A stretch of 5,461 nucleotides of DNA from Chloroflexota bacterium (lineage in GTDB: Bacteria > Chloroflexota > Dehalococcoidia > UBA2979), in contig CANFFZ010000125.1 in the NCBI GenBank assembly GCA_947446155.1, positions 1-5,461 on the forward strand. The letters run 5' to 3'. Below, one piece after another: positions 1 through 5,461 of the stretch. Positions within the stretch are counted from its first letter, which is position 1; the number at the start of each line of letters is the position of its first letter. The notes beneath the pieces were generated by a model, which made no database searches, was not told the DNA's origin, and was given only the letters and a program-made list of their open reading frames with translations. A program made the position numbers and the translations under genes.

Positions 1-1
1 C

Positions 2-334
2 CACGACCTCGCGGTCGTCCGGCACATCTCCGACCGCGTGGCCGTGATGTACCTGGGCAAGATGATGGAACTCGCGGAGTCCCGTGAGCTCTACGACAAC
101 CCGCTGCACCCGTACACCAAGGCCCTGCTCTCGGCCGTCCCGATCACCGACCCGGAGATCGAGCGGAAGCGCGAGCGCATCATCCTGACCGGCGACGTGC
201 CGTCTCCCCTTCGCCCCCCTCCGGGCTGCGTGTTCAACACGCGCTGCCCGATCGCGGTGGACGAGTGCCGCGAGCGCGTGCCGGAGTGGCGCGAGGCCGA
301 GCCCGGCCACTGGGTTGCCTGCCACCGCGTCTAA
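2..334 (+). CDS. Oligopeptide/dipeptide ABC transporter ATP-binding protein, C-terminal part (5' end outside window)
   Basis: This is the last 110 residues of a cytoplasmic ATPase subunit that powers peptide (or nickel/sugar-peptide type) import through an Opp/Dpp-like ABC transporter. The frame is open from base 2 and starts in the H-loop: [20 protein letters not shown] is the typical switch-histidine segment, with the histidine as the first visible codon. After it comes the C-terminal extension specific to this subfamily (oligo_HPY): [15 protein letters not shown], then a cysteine-bearing tail with [12 protein letters not shown] and a final WVACH motif. Walker A, Q-loop and signature lie upstream and cannot be checked. 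An internal GTG at 38 is not a real start because the H-loop lies before it. The protein ends normally at TAA and is followed by a hairpin, so it is probably the last gene of a transporter operon. Family assignment is firm; OppD, OppF, DppD and DppF cannot be separated here, nor can the substrate be named. Confidence 0.93.
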   Translation, partial: HDLAVVRHISDRVAVMYLGKMMELAESRELYDNPLHPYTKALLSAVPITDPEIERKRERIILTGDVPSPLRPPPGCVFNTRCPIAVDECRERVPEWREAEPGHWVACHRV

Positions 335-355
335 CCCTCGACCTCCGAGGACTCA

Positions 356-390
356 GCGAAGCCCCGCCTTCACCGGCGGGGCTTCGTCTT
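356..390 (+). terminator. GC-rich hairpin, likely transcription terminator of the transporter operon
   Basis: A perfect inverted repeat pairs 357-368 (CGAAGCCCCGCC) with 375-386 (GGCGGGGCTTCG), a 12-bp stem with a 6-nt loop (TTCACC); 356/387 can add a G-T pair. It starts about 22 bp after the transporter stop codon. The following bases (TCTTGCC) hold only three T residues, so the U-tract is weak; it may act as a non-canonical intrinsic terminator or as an mRNA 3'-end stabiliser. Placement and stem strength support the call. Confidence 0.7.
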
Positions 391-430
391 GCCCGCATCG
401 ATTCTCGACGCGCCTACCCGCGACGGCGGA

Positions 431-442
431 TAGGATGAGGAC
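431..442 (+). promoter_or_regulatory. lepA start region: overlapping SD-like and -10-like sequence
   Basis: The twelve bases before the lepA GTG read TAGGATGAGGAC. AGGA (432-435) lies 7 nt from the start and could serve as a ribosome binding site; GAGG (437-440) is only 2 nt away, too close for normal use. The same stretch holds TAGGAT (431-436), a fair -10 hexamer ending 6 nt before the GTG, the spacing expected for a leaderless transcript. No convincing -35 is seen (best TCGACG at 405-410, spacer 20). The sequence does not decide between the two readings. Confidence 0.35.
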
Positions 443-2260
443 GTGGAACAGGCACGCATCCGCAACTTCTCGATCATCGCCCACATCGACCACGGCAAAT
501 CGACGCTCGCCGATCGCATGCTGGAGGTCACGGGCGCCGTTGACCCGCGCGACATGCGCGACCAGATGCTCGACTCCATGGAGCTGGAGCGCGAGAAGGG
601 GATCACGATCAAAGCGCAGGCGGTCCGTATGGACTTCGCCGCGGCTGACGGCTCCCACTACCAGTTGAACCTCATCGACACCCCCGGCCACGTGGACTTC
701 ACCTACGAGGTCTCACGCGCCCTGGCGGCCTGCGAAGGCGCCGTGCTCGTCGTAGACGCCACGCAGGGCATCCAGGCGCAGACACTCGCCAACGTGTACC
801 TCGCGATGAATCTCAACCTCCGGCTGATCCCGGTCGTGAACAAAGTGGACCTACCCTCGGCCGAGCCAGAACGCGTCGCGAAGCAACTTATGGACATCAT
901 CGGGTTCGACGCAGACGAGGTGCTGTTCGCCTCCGGCAAGTCTGGGGTTGGCGTTCGCGAAGTGCTCGAAGCCGTCGTCGAGCGTGTGCCACCGCCCGAG
1001 GGCGATCGGGACGCCCCGCTGCGCGCCATGATTTTCGATGCGAAGTACGACACCTTCAAAGGTGTGATGGCCTACGTCCGCGTGACCGACGGTCGAGTCG
1101 ACATGAGCCGTCGCCTGCGCCTGATCCAGCACGGCTCACGCTTCGAGCCCGTCGAGATCGGCTACTTCCACCCCGCGCTCACCACGAACGGCTTCCTCGA
1201 GGCAGGTGAGGTCGGCTACATCGCGACAGGGCTCAAGGGCGTCCAGCAGACCCGAGTCGGCGACACGATCACCTTCGACGTCGATGGCGCGACCGAGGCA
1301 CTCGAGGGGTACAAGCCGGCGAAGGCGATGGTGTTCGCGGGTATCTACCCGACCGACCCGGACCAATACGGTGACTTCCGCGAAGCGCTGGAGAAGTTGT
1401 CGTTGAACGACGCGGCGCTCCAGTGGGAACCGGAGACGAGCACTGCGCTCGGGTTCGGGTTCCGCTGCGGGTTCCTCGGGCTACTGCACATGGAGATCGT
1501 CCAGGAGCGCCTCGAACGCGAGTTCAACCTCGACCTGATCGCCACCGCACCATCCGTCGAGTACCAGGTAACGAAGACGAACGGCACGGAGATCGAGATC
1601 GACTCTCCGGCGGAGCTGCCGCCGACGACGGAGATCGACGAAGTCCGCGAGCCTTGGGTGAAGGTGTCTGTCACCGTCCCCGCCCGCTACATCGGGGCGG
1701 TCATGGGACTGGTTGCCGAACGTCGAGGCGAGTTCGATCGCACCGAATACCTTGACCATGCGGAGGACGAGGGCGAGTCACGCGTCCTGACGACGTACCA
1801 CCTGCCGCTCGCAGAGATCCTCACCGAGTTCTACGACCAGTTGAAGTCGCGCACGGCGGGCTACGCGGCGATGGACTATCAGTTGGAGGCCTACCGCGCG
1901 GCCCGCGTCTCCAAACTCGAAATCCTCGTCAACGGCGAACCGGTCGACGCGCTGTCCTCGATCGTGCCGACGGAGAACGCGGCGCACCAGGGACGGAAAC
2001 TCGTTGCCGCACTCAAGGAATTGATCCCGCGCCAGATGTTCGATGTGCCGCTGCAGGCGGTCATCGGCGGCCGGATCGTCGCGCGGGAGACCGTCAAGGC
2101 GATGCGCAAGAACGTGCTGGCGAAGTGCTACGGCGGCGACATCACGCGCAAGCGGAAACTGCTGGAGAAGCAGAAGGCCGGCAAGAAGCGGATGAAGATG
2201 CTCGGTTCCGTGGAGGTGCCGCAGGAGGCCTTCATGGCCGTCCTGAAGATGCACGAGTAG
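443..2260 (+). CDS. lepA: Elongation factor 4 (LepA), ribosome back-translocating GTPase
   Basis: LepA/EF4 is a translational GTPase that binds the ribosome like EF-G and affects back-translocation, 30S biogenesis or initiation; it acts in the cytoplasm, often membrane-associated. The 605-residue protein has the family's usual length (about 600). The G domain shows G1 AHIDHGKST (13-21), the switch region around EREKGITI (49-56), G3 DTPGH (79-83) with the activating histidine at 83, G4 NKVD (133-136), and a G5 reading SGK (164-166) rather than the usual SAK. EF-G-like domains follow, with the characteristic [16 protein letters not shown] (337-352), and the LepA-only C-terminal domain [16 protein letters not shown] (557-572) and [15 protein letters not shown] (588-602). 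GTG at 443 is chosen because homologues begin only a few residues before [15 protein letters not shown]. It is preceded by a terminator-like hairpin and followed 48 bp later by fabV on the same strand, so the two may be co-transcribed. Confidence 0.98.
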   Translation: MEQARIRNFSIIAHIDHGKSTLADRMLEVTGAVDPRDMRDQMLDSMELEREKGITIKAQAVRMDFAAADGSHYQLNLIDTPGHVDFTYEVSRALAACEGAVLVVDATQGIQAQTLANVYLAMNLNLRLIPVVNKVDLPSAEPERVAKQLMDIIGFDADEVLFASGKSGVGVREVLEAVVERVPPPEGDRDAPLRAMIFDAKYDTFKGVMAYVRVTDGRVDMSRRLRLIQHGSRFEPVEIGYFHPALTTNGFLEAGEVGYIATGLKGVQQTRVGDTITFDVDGATEALEGYKPAKAMVFAGIYPTDPDQYGDFREALEKLSLNDAALQWEPETSTALGFGFRCGFLGLLHMEIVQERLEREFNLDLIATAPSVEYQVTKTNGTEIEIDSPAELPPTTEIDEVREPWVKVSVTVPARYIGAVMGLVAERRGEFDRTEYLDHAEDEGESRVLTTYHLPLAEILTEFYDQLKSRTAGYAAMDYQLEAYRAARVSKLEILVNGEPVDALSSIVPTENAAHQGRKLVAALKELIPRQMFDVPLQAVIGGRIVARETVKAMRKNVLAKCYGGDITRKRKLLEKQKAGKKRMKMLGSVEVPQEAFMAVLKMHE

Positions 2261-2295
2261 CGCCCGCGCTAACATCGCCGCCGGTGAGGGAGTGC

Positions 2296-2302
2296 GAGGG
2301 GG
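2296..2302 (+). promoter_or_regulatory. fabV ribosome binding site
   Basis: GAGGGGG at 2296-2302 lies 6 nt before the ATG at 2309 (9 nt from the GAGG core), a good Shine-Dalgarno match that fixes the fabV start. The 48-bp gap after lepA also has a small inverted repeat over the lepA stop (TAGCGC/GCGCTA, 2258-2271), too short to call a terminator. Confidence 0.65.
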
Positions 2303-2308
2303 CTCGAT

Positions 2309-3508
2309 ATGCCGAAGATCGCCATCGAACCGCGTATCCGAGGGTTCATCTCGCTGACCGCGCATCCCGAGGGCTGTGCCGCCAACGTACGCGAGCAGGT
2401 AGCGATCGCGCGCGCCGGGATCACCCCGCGTCAGGACGCACCGATTCGCTCTGTGCTCGTCCTCGGATCGTCCACTGGCTACGGCCTGGCGAGCGCGATC
2501 GTTGCCTGCTTCGGATACGGCGCGAAGACCCTCGGCGTGTGCTTCGAGAAGGCGCCGGAGGGCGACAAGGTCGGCACTGCTGGCTGGTACAACCTCGCGG
2601 AGGCCCACCGCCTGGCGAACGAGTCCGGGCTCACGTTCCGCACGATTAACGGTGACGCGTTCTCGCCTGAAGTGAAGGCGGAAACGGTGCGCGCGCTGCG
2701 CGACGGCATCGGGCCGGTCGACCTCGTGATCTACTCGCTCGCGGCGCCGAGGCGTAAGGACGCGCAGGGGAACATCTGGAATTCCACGCTGAAGCCCATC
2801 GGTAGCCGGTACGACGGCAAAGGCTTCGACCTGCGCAACGAGGCCGTCACCGAGTCCTCGATCGAGGCCGCCACCGACGAGGAGATCGCGGGCACCATCA
2901 AGGTGATGGGCGGCGAAGACTGGCGCGAATGGACTAACCTGTTGCGCGACGAGGGCGTGCTGGCGCTTGGCTCGCGGAACGTCGCCTACTCCTACATCGG
3001 GCCCGAGGTGTCGTCAGCGATCTATCGGCGCGGGACGATCGGTCGCGCGAAGGAAGACCTGGAGCGCACGGCGCACGAGTTGCACACGCTCCTCGATGAT
3101 GGTCGCGGCGGCGGTTCATGGGTGAGCGTGAACAAGGGCCTCGTCACACAGGCGTCGAGCGCGATCCCGGCGGTCCCGCTATACCTCAGCATTCTCTATA
3201 AGGTGATGAAGGCCCAGGGCAGCCACGAAGGCACCATCGAGCAGATGGTGCGGCTGTTCCGCGAGCAGATTGCGCCGGGTAAGACCCCACAGGTGGACGC
3301 AGAGGGCCGCATCCGCCTCGATGACTGGGAGATGGCAGCGTCGGTGCAGACGGTCGTCGAGGAACTGTGGGAGGCGACGACGACCGAGAACCTCGCAAAC
3401 ACGACCGATTACGCCGGCTTCAAGTCGGACTTCTACCGGCTATTCGGCTTTGGCGTGGACGGCGTCGACTACTCCGTGCCAGTCGAGATCGACCGCCCGC
3501 TCGTCTAG
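2309..3508 (+). CDS. fabV: Enoyl-[acyl-carrier-protein] reductase FabV / trans-2-enoyl-CoA reductase (NADH)
   Basis: FabV reduces trans-2-enoyl-ACP (or enoyl-CoA in the Ter branch) with NADH, the last step of each fatty-acid elongation cycle; it is a cytoplasmic monomeric member of the short-chain dehydrogenase superfamily, larger than FabI. The 399 residues match the family's roughly 400. Visible hallmarks in order: N-terminal IRGFISLTAHPEGC (10-23); nucleotide-binding VLVLGSSTGYGLAS (49-62); FEK (79-81), the acidic residue after the second strand favouring NADH; GTAGWYN (89-95); the strand motif VDLVIYSLAAPRR (137-149); the catalytic pair Y239-X8-K248 within YRRGTIGRAK, the eight-residue spacing diagnostic of FabV/Ter rather than FabI; and a C-terminal FKSDFYRLFGFGVDGVDY (371-388). 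ATG at 2309 is supported by the upstream GAGGGGG and by alignment to the usual N-terminus. FabV from other bacteria is poorly inhibited by triclosan. Whether this copy works on ACP or CoA substrates cannot be told from sequence. Confidence 0.96.
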   Translation: MPKIAIEPRIRGFISLTAHPEGCAANVREQVAIARAGITPRQDAPIRSVLVLGSSTGYGLASAIVACFGYGAKTLGVCFEKAPEGDKVGTAGWYNLAEAHRLANESGLTFRTINGDAFSPEVKAETVRALRDGIGPVDLVIYSLAAPRRKDAQGNIWNSTLKPIGSRYDGKGFDLRNEAVTESSIEAATDEEIAGTIKVMGGEDWREWTNLLRDEGVLALGSRNVAYSYIGPEVSSAIYRRGTIGRAKEDLERTAHELHTLLDDGRGGGSWVSVNKGLVTQASSAIPAVPLYLSILYKVMKAQGSHEGTIEQMVRLFREQIAPGKTPQVDAEGRIRLDDWEMAASVQTVVEELWEATTTENLANTTDYAGFKSDFYRLFGFGVDGVDYSVPVEIDRPLV

Positions 3509-3536
3509 CCCTCGCTAGTCTTCGCCGAGCAGGTCG
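3490..3536. other. Imperfect inverted repeat spanning two convergent gene ends
   Basis: CGACC (3490-3494) pairs with GGTCG (3532-3536), and GCTCG (3499-3503) with CGAGC (3526-3530), giving two 5-bp helices around a 22-nt loop that holds both stop codons. Such a hairpin could end transcription from both sides, but it has no T-tract, lies partly inside both coding ends and may be chance in GC-rich DNA. Confidence 0.2.
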
Positions 3537-4843
3537 TCGAGTTCCACGAGGCCGTCTGTGGAGGCGATGCGCGCACGGATCGCCTCCAGACGTTCCTGCG
3601 GTGCACCGTTGAGCGCGGCGAGCGCGCAGCGGTAGAGCGTCCTCGATGGCAGCAGCGCGTACCCCACGGCCTCCGAGGCGACTCGCAGCGACTCCGCGAT
3701 CTCCCGCGTGCGTTCGTCTGGCCTCGTCAGGCGCTGGCCGTTCACCACGATCACGCCACGAGGCGCGACCGCTCGGCTCGCGATCGTGGCCTCGATGCGC
3801 TGGCGGAGACGGTAGTGCGGCGCCATCTCCACGGCGCCATCGCTCGATGCGACCACGACCTCGACTGAGCGCTCACCGTCGAGCCAGACTGGCTCGCCCT
3901 CAACGGAACGGGCGGCCTCGAAGCCGATCGTCTGGGCGCACGCGGCGGACGCGGTGACGAGGGCGCTTTCGCTCCCAGCCCACAGCACCTGACGCACACG
4001 CGACAGGTTGGTCGCGATGCGATCGGCCATCGCGCGCTCTTCCTGCGCCTGATCGACGGCGAAGTTGAGTTCCCGCACGCGCGACTCTTGCGCCTCCAGC
4101 CCTGGGACGGGCATCTCCTTGCCCCAGTACGGCGGCTCGTCGTCGGGGAGCGCGAGGGCGTCCGCAAAGGCATCGATCATCGCCTGGCCCTCGAGGGGTG
4201 GCAGCCACTCATTGTCGGGATTGCTCGGTGTCGGCAGGAAGACGAGGCGTCCCGACGAGACTCGCACCTCGACGCCGATGGCCGCCCCCCCAGCGGAGCG
4301 CAGGAAGACGTGGACGTGCTGTCCGATGCCGGGCGCGCGGTCATCGATGGCCGCGCGATAAAGCAGTTGCGACTGGTATGTCTCATAGACCTTCACGAAC
4401 GGGTGCCCGTGATCAACGACTGCACCGCGTGAACCTTCGGACGAGCGAATGGTCGAAGCGTCCCATGCGATCCCCAGTGGGGCCGGCAGCAGGAAGTAGC
4501 GGTCGAGCCCCTGCTTCTCCGTGACGCCCGTGATCCTCGACTGTGGGGCGAGGTAGGCGACGACGACCGCTCCGCGCTCGAGGGCGCGCGCGAACTCCTC
4601 GCGCCGCCGGTCGAGCAGGGCTGCGAGTGGGGCAGCGCCGTCCGCGCCGTCGCCGTTGACGATCGGCGCGTCGGCGTGGGTGAGCAGGTAGCCCTCGCCC
4701 TGGGCGGCGAGGTGGATGACGTCTGCCGTGCCGCGGATGTCAAGGACAATCGCGTCGTAGTCGGCAATGTTGGGGGCGTTGAGGATGGTGTGGTTGTCGA
4801 TTTGGTGGTGCTGTAGGCGGTGACTCAGCGACAGGATGCGCAC
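3515..4843 (-). CDS. Uncharacterised two-domain alpha/beta protein, C-terminus faintly like a degenerate PD-(D/E)XK nuclease domain
   Basis: I do not recognise a named family. From the GTG at 4843 the protein has 442 residues, with no signal peptide or membrane segment, so it is probably cytoplasmic. Residues 1-210 look alpha/beta: VRILSLSHRL, then DYDAIVLDIRG (28-38), a helix followed by GAVVVAYLAP (91-100), and GRLVFLPTPSN (198-208), a layout that recalls glutamine-amidotransferase-like or Rossmann-type folds. Residues 245-290 form a charged, probably coiled or helical linker (ESRVRELNFAVDQAQEER). The last 150 residues recall nuclease-like C-terminal domains: VLWAGSESALVTASAACAQTIGF (about 286-308), WLDGERSVEVVVASSDG (320-336), GVIVVNGQRLTRPDER (363-378) and YALLPSRTLYR (395-405). 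The usual ExK is not kept (EVV at 328-330), so any nuclease activity is doubtful. The frame stays open up to 5020, but the start is placed at 4843 because a perfect GGAGG sits 5 nt upstream and the longer form would run into the SRP RNA. It stands alone, convergent with fabV. Confidence 0.8.
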   Translation of the reverse strand: MRILSLSHRLQHHQIDNHTILNAPNIADYDAIVLDIRGTADVIHLAAQGEGYLLTHADAPIVNGDGADGAAPLAALLDRRREEFARALERGAVVVAYLAPQSRITGVTEKQGLDRYFLLPAPLGIAWDASTIRSSEGSRGAVVDHGHPFVKVYETYQSQLLYRAAIDDRAPGIGQHVHVFLRSAGGAAIGVEVRVSSGRLVFLPTPSNPDNEWLPPLEGQAMIDAFADALALPDDEPPYWGKEMPVPGLEAQESRVRELNFAVDQAQEERAMADRIATNLSRVRQVLWAGSESALVTASAACAQTIGFEAARSVEGEPVWLDGERSVEVVVASSDGAVEMAPHYRLRQRIEATIASRAVAPRGVIVVNGQRLTRPDERTREIAESLRVASEAVGYALLPSRTLYRCALAALNGAPQERLEAIRARIASTDGLVELDDLLGED

Positions 4844-4848
4844 GCGCT

Positions 4849-4853
4849 CCTCC
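4849..4853 (-). promoter_or_regulatory. Ribosome binding site deciding the start of the minus-strand gene
   Basis: Read on the minus strand, GGAGG (4853-4849, inside GGAGGAG) precedes the GTG at 4843 by 5 nt. This is the best Shine-Dalgarno match in the window and selects this GTG over the upstream in-frame starts as far as 5020. Confidence 0.75.
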
Positions 4854-4868
4854 GTCCTCGGGACGTCA

Positions 4869-4877
4869 GTGATAGCA
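4869..4877 (-). promoter_or_regulatory. Possible extended -10 promoter of the minus-strand gene
   Basis: On the minus strand TGC (4877-4875) directly precedes TATCAC (4874-4869), an extended -10 arrangement. A transcript would begin near 4862, leaving a leader of about 20 nt that contains the GGAGG. No -35 match is visible at 16-18 bp, so the call is tentative. Confidence 0.25.
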
Positions 4878-4943
4878 GGGGTCGAGTGTATCTCCGGAGG
4901 CGGTGAGGAGCCCTCGGGAGGTGTGGCACAGGGAGATGCCCCG

Positions 4944-4972
4944 CTGCCGCCAAGGGAGACGGCTGCTACGCT
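4944..4972 (+). promoter_or_regulatory. Possible promoter of the SRP RNA gene
   Basis: TGC (4964-4966) directly precedes TACGCT (4967-4972), an extended -10 type sequence, placing transcription start near 4978-4979, where the closing helix of the folded SRP RNA begins. CTGCCG (4944-4949), 17 bp upstream, is a 3-of-6 match to a -35. The agreement between predicted start and RNA fold is the main support. Confidence 0.35.
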
Positions 4973-4976
4973 GGGA

Positions 4977-5245
4977 TTGGTCGTGCTAGACGGGGAGTTA
5001 GCGGCGCCCTCTACCCGCAATCCGCTTTAGCGGGGTTGAATGCCCGCCATAGAACGGCTGCGAAGGGACTGCGAGCGCCGGGCAGTGTTGAGAGCCTGGT
5101 CCCGTGCGGCGGCGCGCGGCGAACCCCGCCAGGGCCGGAAGGCAGCAACGGTAAGTCGATGACGTCGGGTGCCACGGGATCGCCGGGCTTGAGCCAGCCA
5201 GCAGGAGTAAGCCAGCGCAACCGAGCGACGGCGGGGCACGGCCAC
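4977..5245 (+). ncRNA. ffs: Signal recognition particle RNA, large bacterial type with Alu domain
   Basis: The RNA scaffolds SRP with Ffh and targets ribosome-nascent-chain complexes to the membrane. S domain: the conserved core GAACCCCGCCAGGGCCGGAA then GGCAGCAACGGTAAG (5121-5155) has stem GCC/GGC (5134-5136, 5141-5143), GGAA tetraloop (5137-5140) and the AGG/AGCA internal loop that binds Ffh. A long helix flanks it: TCCCGTG (5100-5106) with CACGGGA (5173-5179), AGCCTGG (5093-5099) with CCGGGCT (5183-5189), CGGCTGCG (5055-5062) with CGCAACCG (5216-5223, one mismatch), CCCGCC (5043-5048) with GGCGGG (5230-5235). The 5' Alu domain matches the Bacillus-type pattern (GGGGAGTTAGCGGCGCCCT, CGCAATCCGCTTTAGCGGGG, TTGAAT): helix CCCGC/GCGGG (5014-5018, 5030-5034), and loop-loop pairing AGCGG (5000-5004) with CCGCT (5022-5026). 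TGGTCGTGC (4978-4986) closes with GCACGGCCA (5236-5244). Length of about 268 nt agrees with the long class. Exact ends are inferred from the closing helix and may be off by several bases. No terminator is visible after it. Confidence 0.95.
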
Positions 5246-5273
5246 CCCCAAATCTCCTCCGCGAGCCGCCATC

Positions 5274-5277
5274 GAGG
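5274..5277 (+). promoter_or_regulatory. rsmA ribosome binding site
   Basis: GAGG at 5274-5277 lies 6 nt before the GTG at 5284. No separate promoter is seen in the short gap after the SRP RNA, so rsmA may be read through from the SRP RNA promoter. Confidence 0.5.
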
Positions 5278-5283
5278 CCGCGC

Positions 5284-5461
5284 GTGAGTCCGCGCAAGCG
5301 GTCCTCCGTGCCGTCTCGCCGGCGGCCGTCGGTGCCGAAAGCACTGCGGCCGAAGCCCGTGGTGCCGGAGCCGCCGGAGTATCTCCGCCGCCTCGGCGTG
5401 CAGCCGAGGAAGGGGCTGGGCCAGCACTTCCTGATCGACCAGTTCATCCTCGCGGACATCG
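5284..5461 (+). CDS. rsmA: 16S rRNA (A1518/A1519-N6,N6)-dimethyltransferase RsmA/KsgA, N-terminal part (3' end outside window)
   Basis: RsmA (KsgA) uses S-adenosylmethionine to dimethylate two adjacent adenosines in helix 45 at the 3' end of 16S rRNA, a late quality-control step of 30S assembly. Only 59 residues are visible. The family N-terminal signature is clear: PRKGLGQHFLIDQFIL (41-56), which leads into the first SAM-binding region; the SAM motif GxGxG and the NxPY catalytic motif lie beyond the window. GTG at 5284 is chosen for its GAGG at 6 nt and because an earlier start would run into the SRP RNA; later in-frame GTGs at 5308, 5332, 5359 and 5362 are possible. With the chosen start the protein carries about 40 residues before the signature, rich in Arg, Lys and Pro (SPRKRSSVPSRRRP), longer than usual for the family. 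It follows the SRP RNA by about 40 bp on the same strand. Confidence 0.9.
   Translation, partial: MSPRKRSSVPSRRRPSVPKALRPKPVVPEPPEYLRRLGVQPRKGLGQHFLIDQFILADI

Noticed and set aside
160..166. G5 motif SGK instead of SAK in LepA (residues 164-166) as a sign of loss of function
   Set aside because: Coordinates here are residue numbers near this motif. All other G motifs and the LepA-specific C-terminal domain are intact, and Ala-to-Gly at this place is a mild change.
2247..2275. Separate promoter for fabV with TAACAT (2270-2275) as -10
   Set aside because: No -35 match at proper spacing, and the 48-bp gap fits co-transcription with lepA.
1778..2608. 276-codon open frame on the minus strand across the lepA/fabV junction
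   Set aside because: It lies opposite two clearly coding genes, spans their boundary, and its Arg/Leu/His-rich composition is typical of a shadow frame in GC-rich DNA.
4844..5020. N-terminal extension of the minus-strand gene to 5020
   Set aside because: The added residues are low-complexity, the region includes the divergent promoters and overlaps the SRP RNA, and the start at 4843 has a perfect GGAGG 5 nt upstream.
5022..5033. Small hairpin CCGC-TTTA-GCGG as a terminator or tRNA arm
   Set aside because: These bases are better explained as part of the SRP Alu domain, where CCGCT pairs with AGCGG of the other loop and GCGGG closes the second hairpin.
5090..5190. Short (4.5S-like) SRP RNA of about 100 nt
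   Set aside because: The S domain alone would fit, but complementary helices continue outward to 4978 and 5244 and the 5' part matches the Alu-type pattern, so the long form is preferred.
4836..5287. Short plus-strand frames at 4836-5030 and 5036-5287
   Set aside because: They overlap the SRP RNA and the 5' end of the minus-strand gene, have no good ribosome binding site and no recognisable motif.
4998..5461. Long minus-strand frames opposite the SRP RNA and rsmA
   Set aside because: They lie antisense to a structured RNA with compensating helices and to a recognised RsmA signature; composition is that of shadow frames.

Overview
The window is GC-rich bacterial chromosome, densely packed, with GTG as the apparent start of three of its genes (lepA, the minus-strand gene and rsmA) and a strong G/C third-position bias. 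Nothing fixes the phylum. A lean toward Chloroflexota (Dehalococcoidia-like), with a high-GC Firmicute-type lineage as the alternative, rests on the mix of GC content, a FabV-type enoyl reductase and a long (Alu-domain) SRP RNA; it is an impression, not a result. No mobile element, CRISPR array, tRNA or rRNA was seen.

Left part, + strand: the 3' end of an oligopeptide/dipeptide ABC transporter ATPase (2-334) closes an upstream transport operon, followed by a strong GC-rich hairpin (356-387) that looks like its terminator. Then come lepA (elongation factor 4, 443-2260) and, 48 bp later, fabV (enoyl-ACP reductase, 2309-3508), probably one transcription unit.

Middle, - strand: one unrecognised gene (4843 to 3515) converges on fabV, with only 6 bp between the two stop codons. 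Its protein has an N-terminal alpha/beta part, a charged helical linker and a C-terminal alpha/beta part that faintly recalls degenerate PD-(D/E)XK nuclease-like domains.

Right part: a divergent intergenic region (4844-4976) separates that gene from the most notable feature, a signal recognition particle RNA of the large bacterial type (about 4977-5245, + strand). Both the Alu domain at the ends and the S domain with its GGAA tetraloop in the middle can be folded by hand. It is followed after about 40 bp by the start of rsmA/ksgA (5284 to beyond the window), the 16S rRNA dimethyladenosine transferase. Three of the loci (lepA, SRP RNA, rsmA) serve translation, ribosome assembly and protein targeting. 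This is mostly core genome; the less ordinary points are the long SRP RNA, the unknown minus-strand protein and the FabV isozyme.
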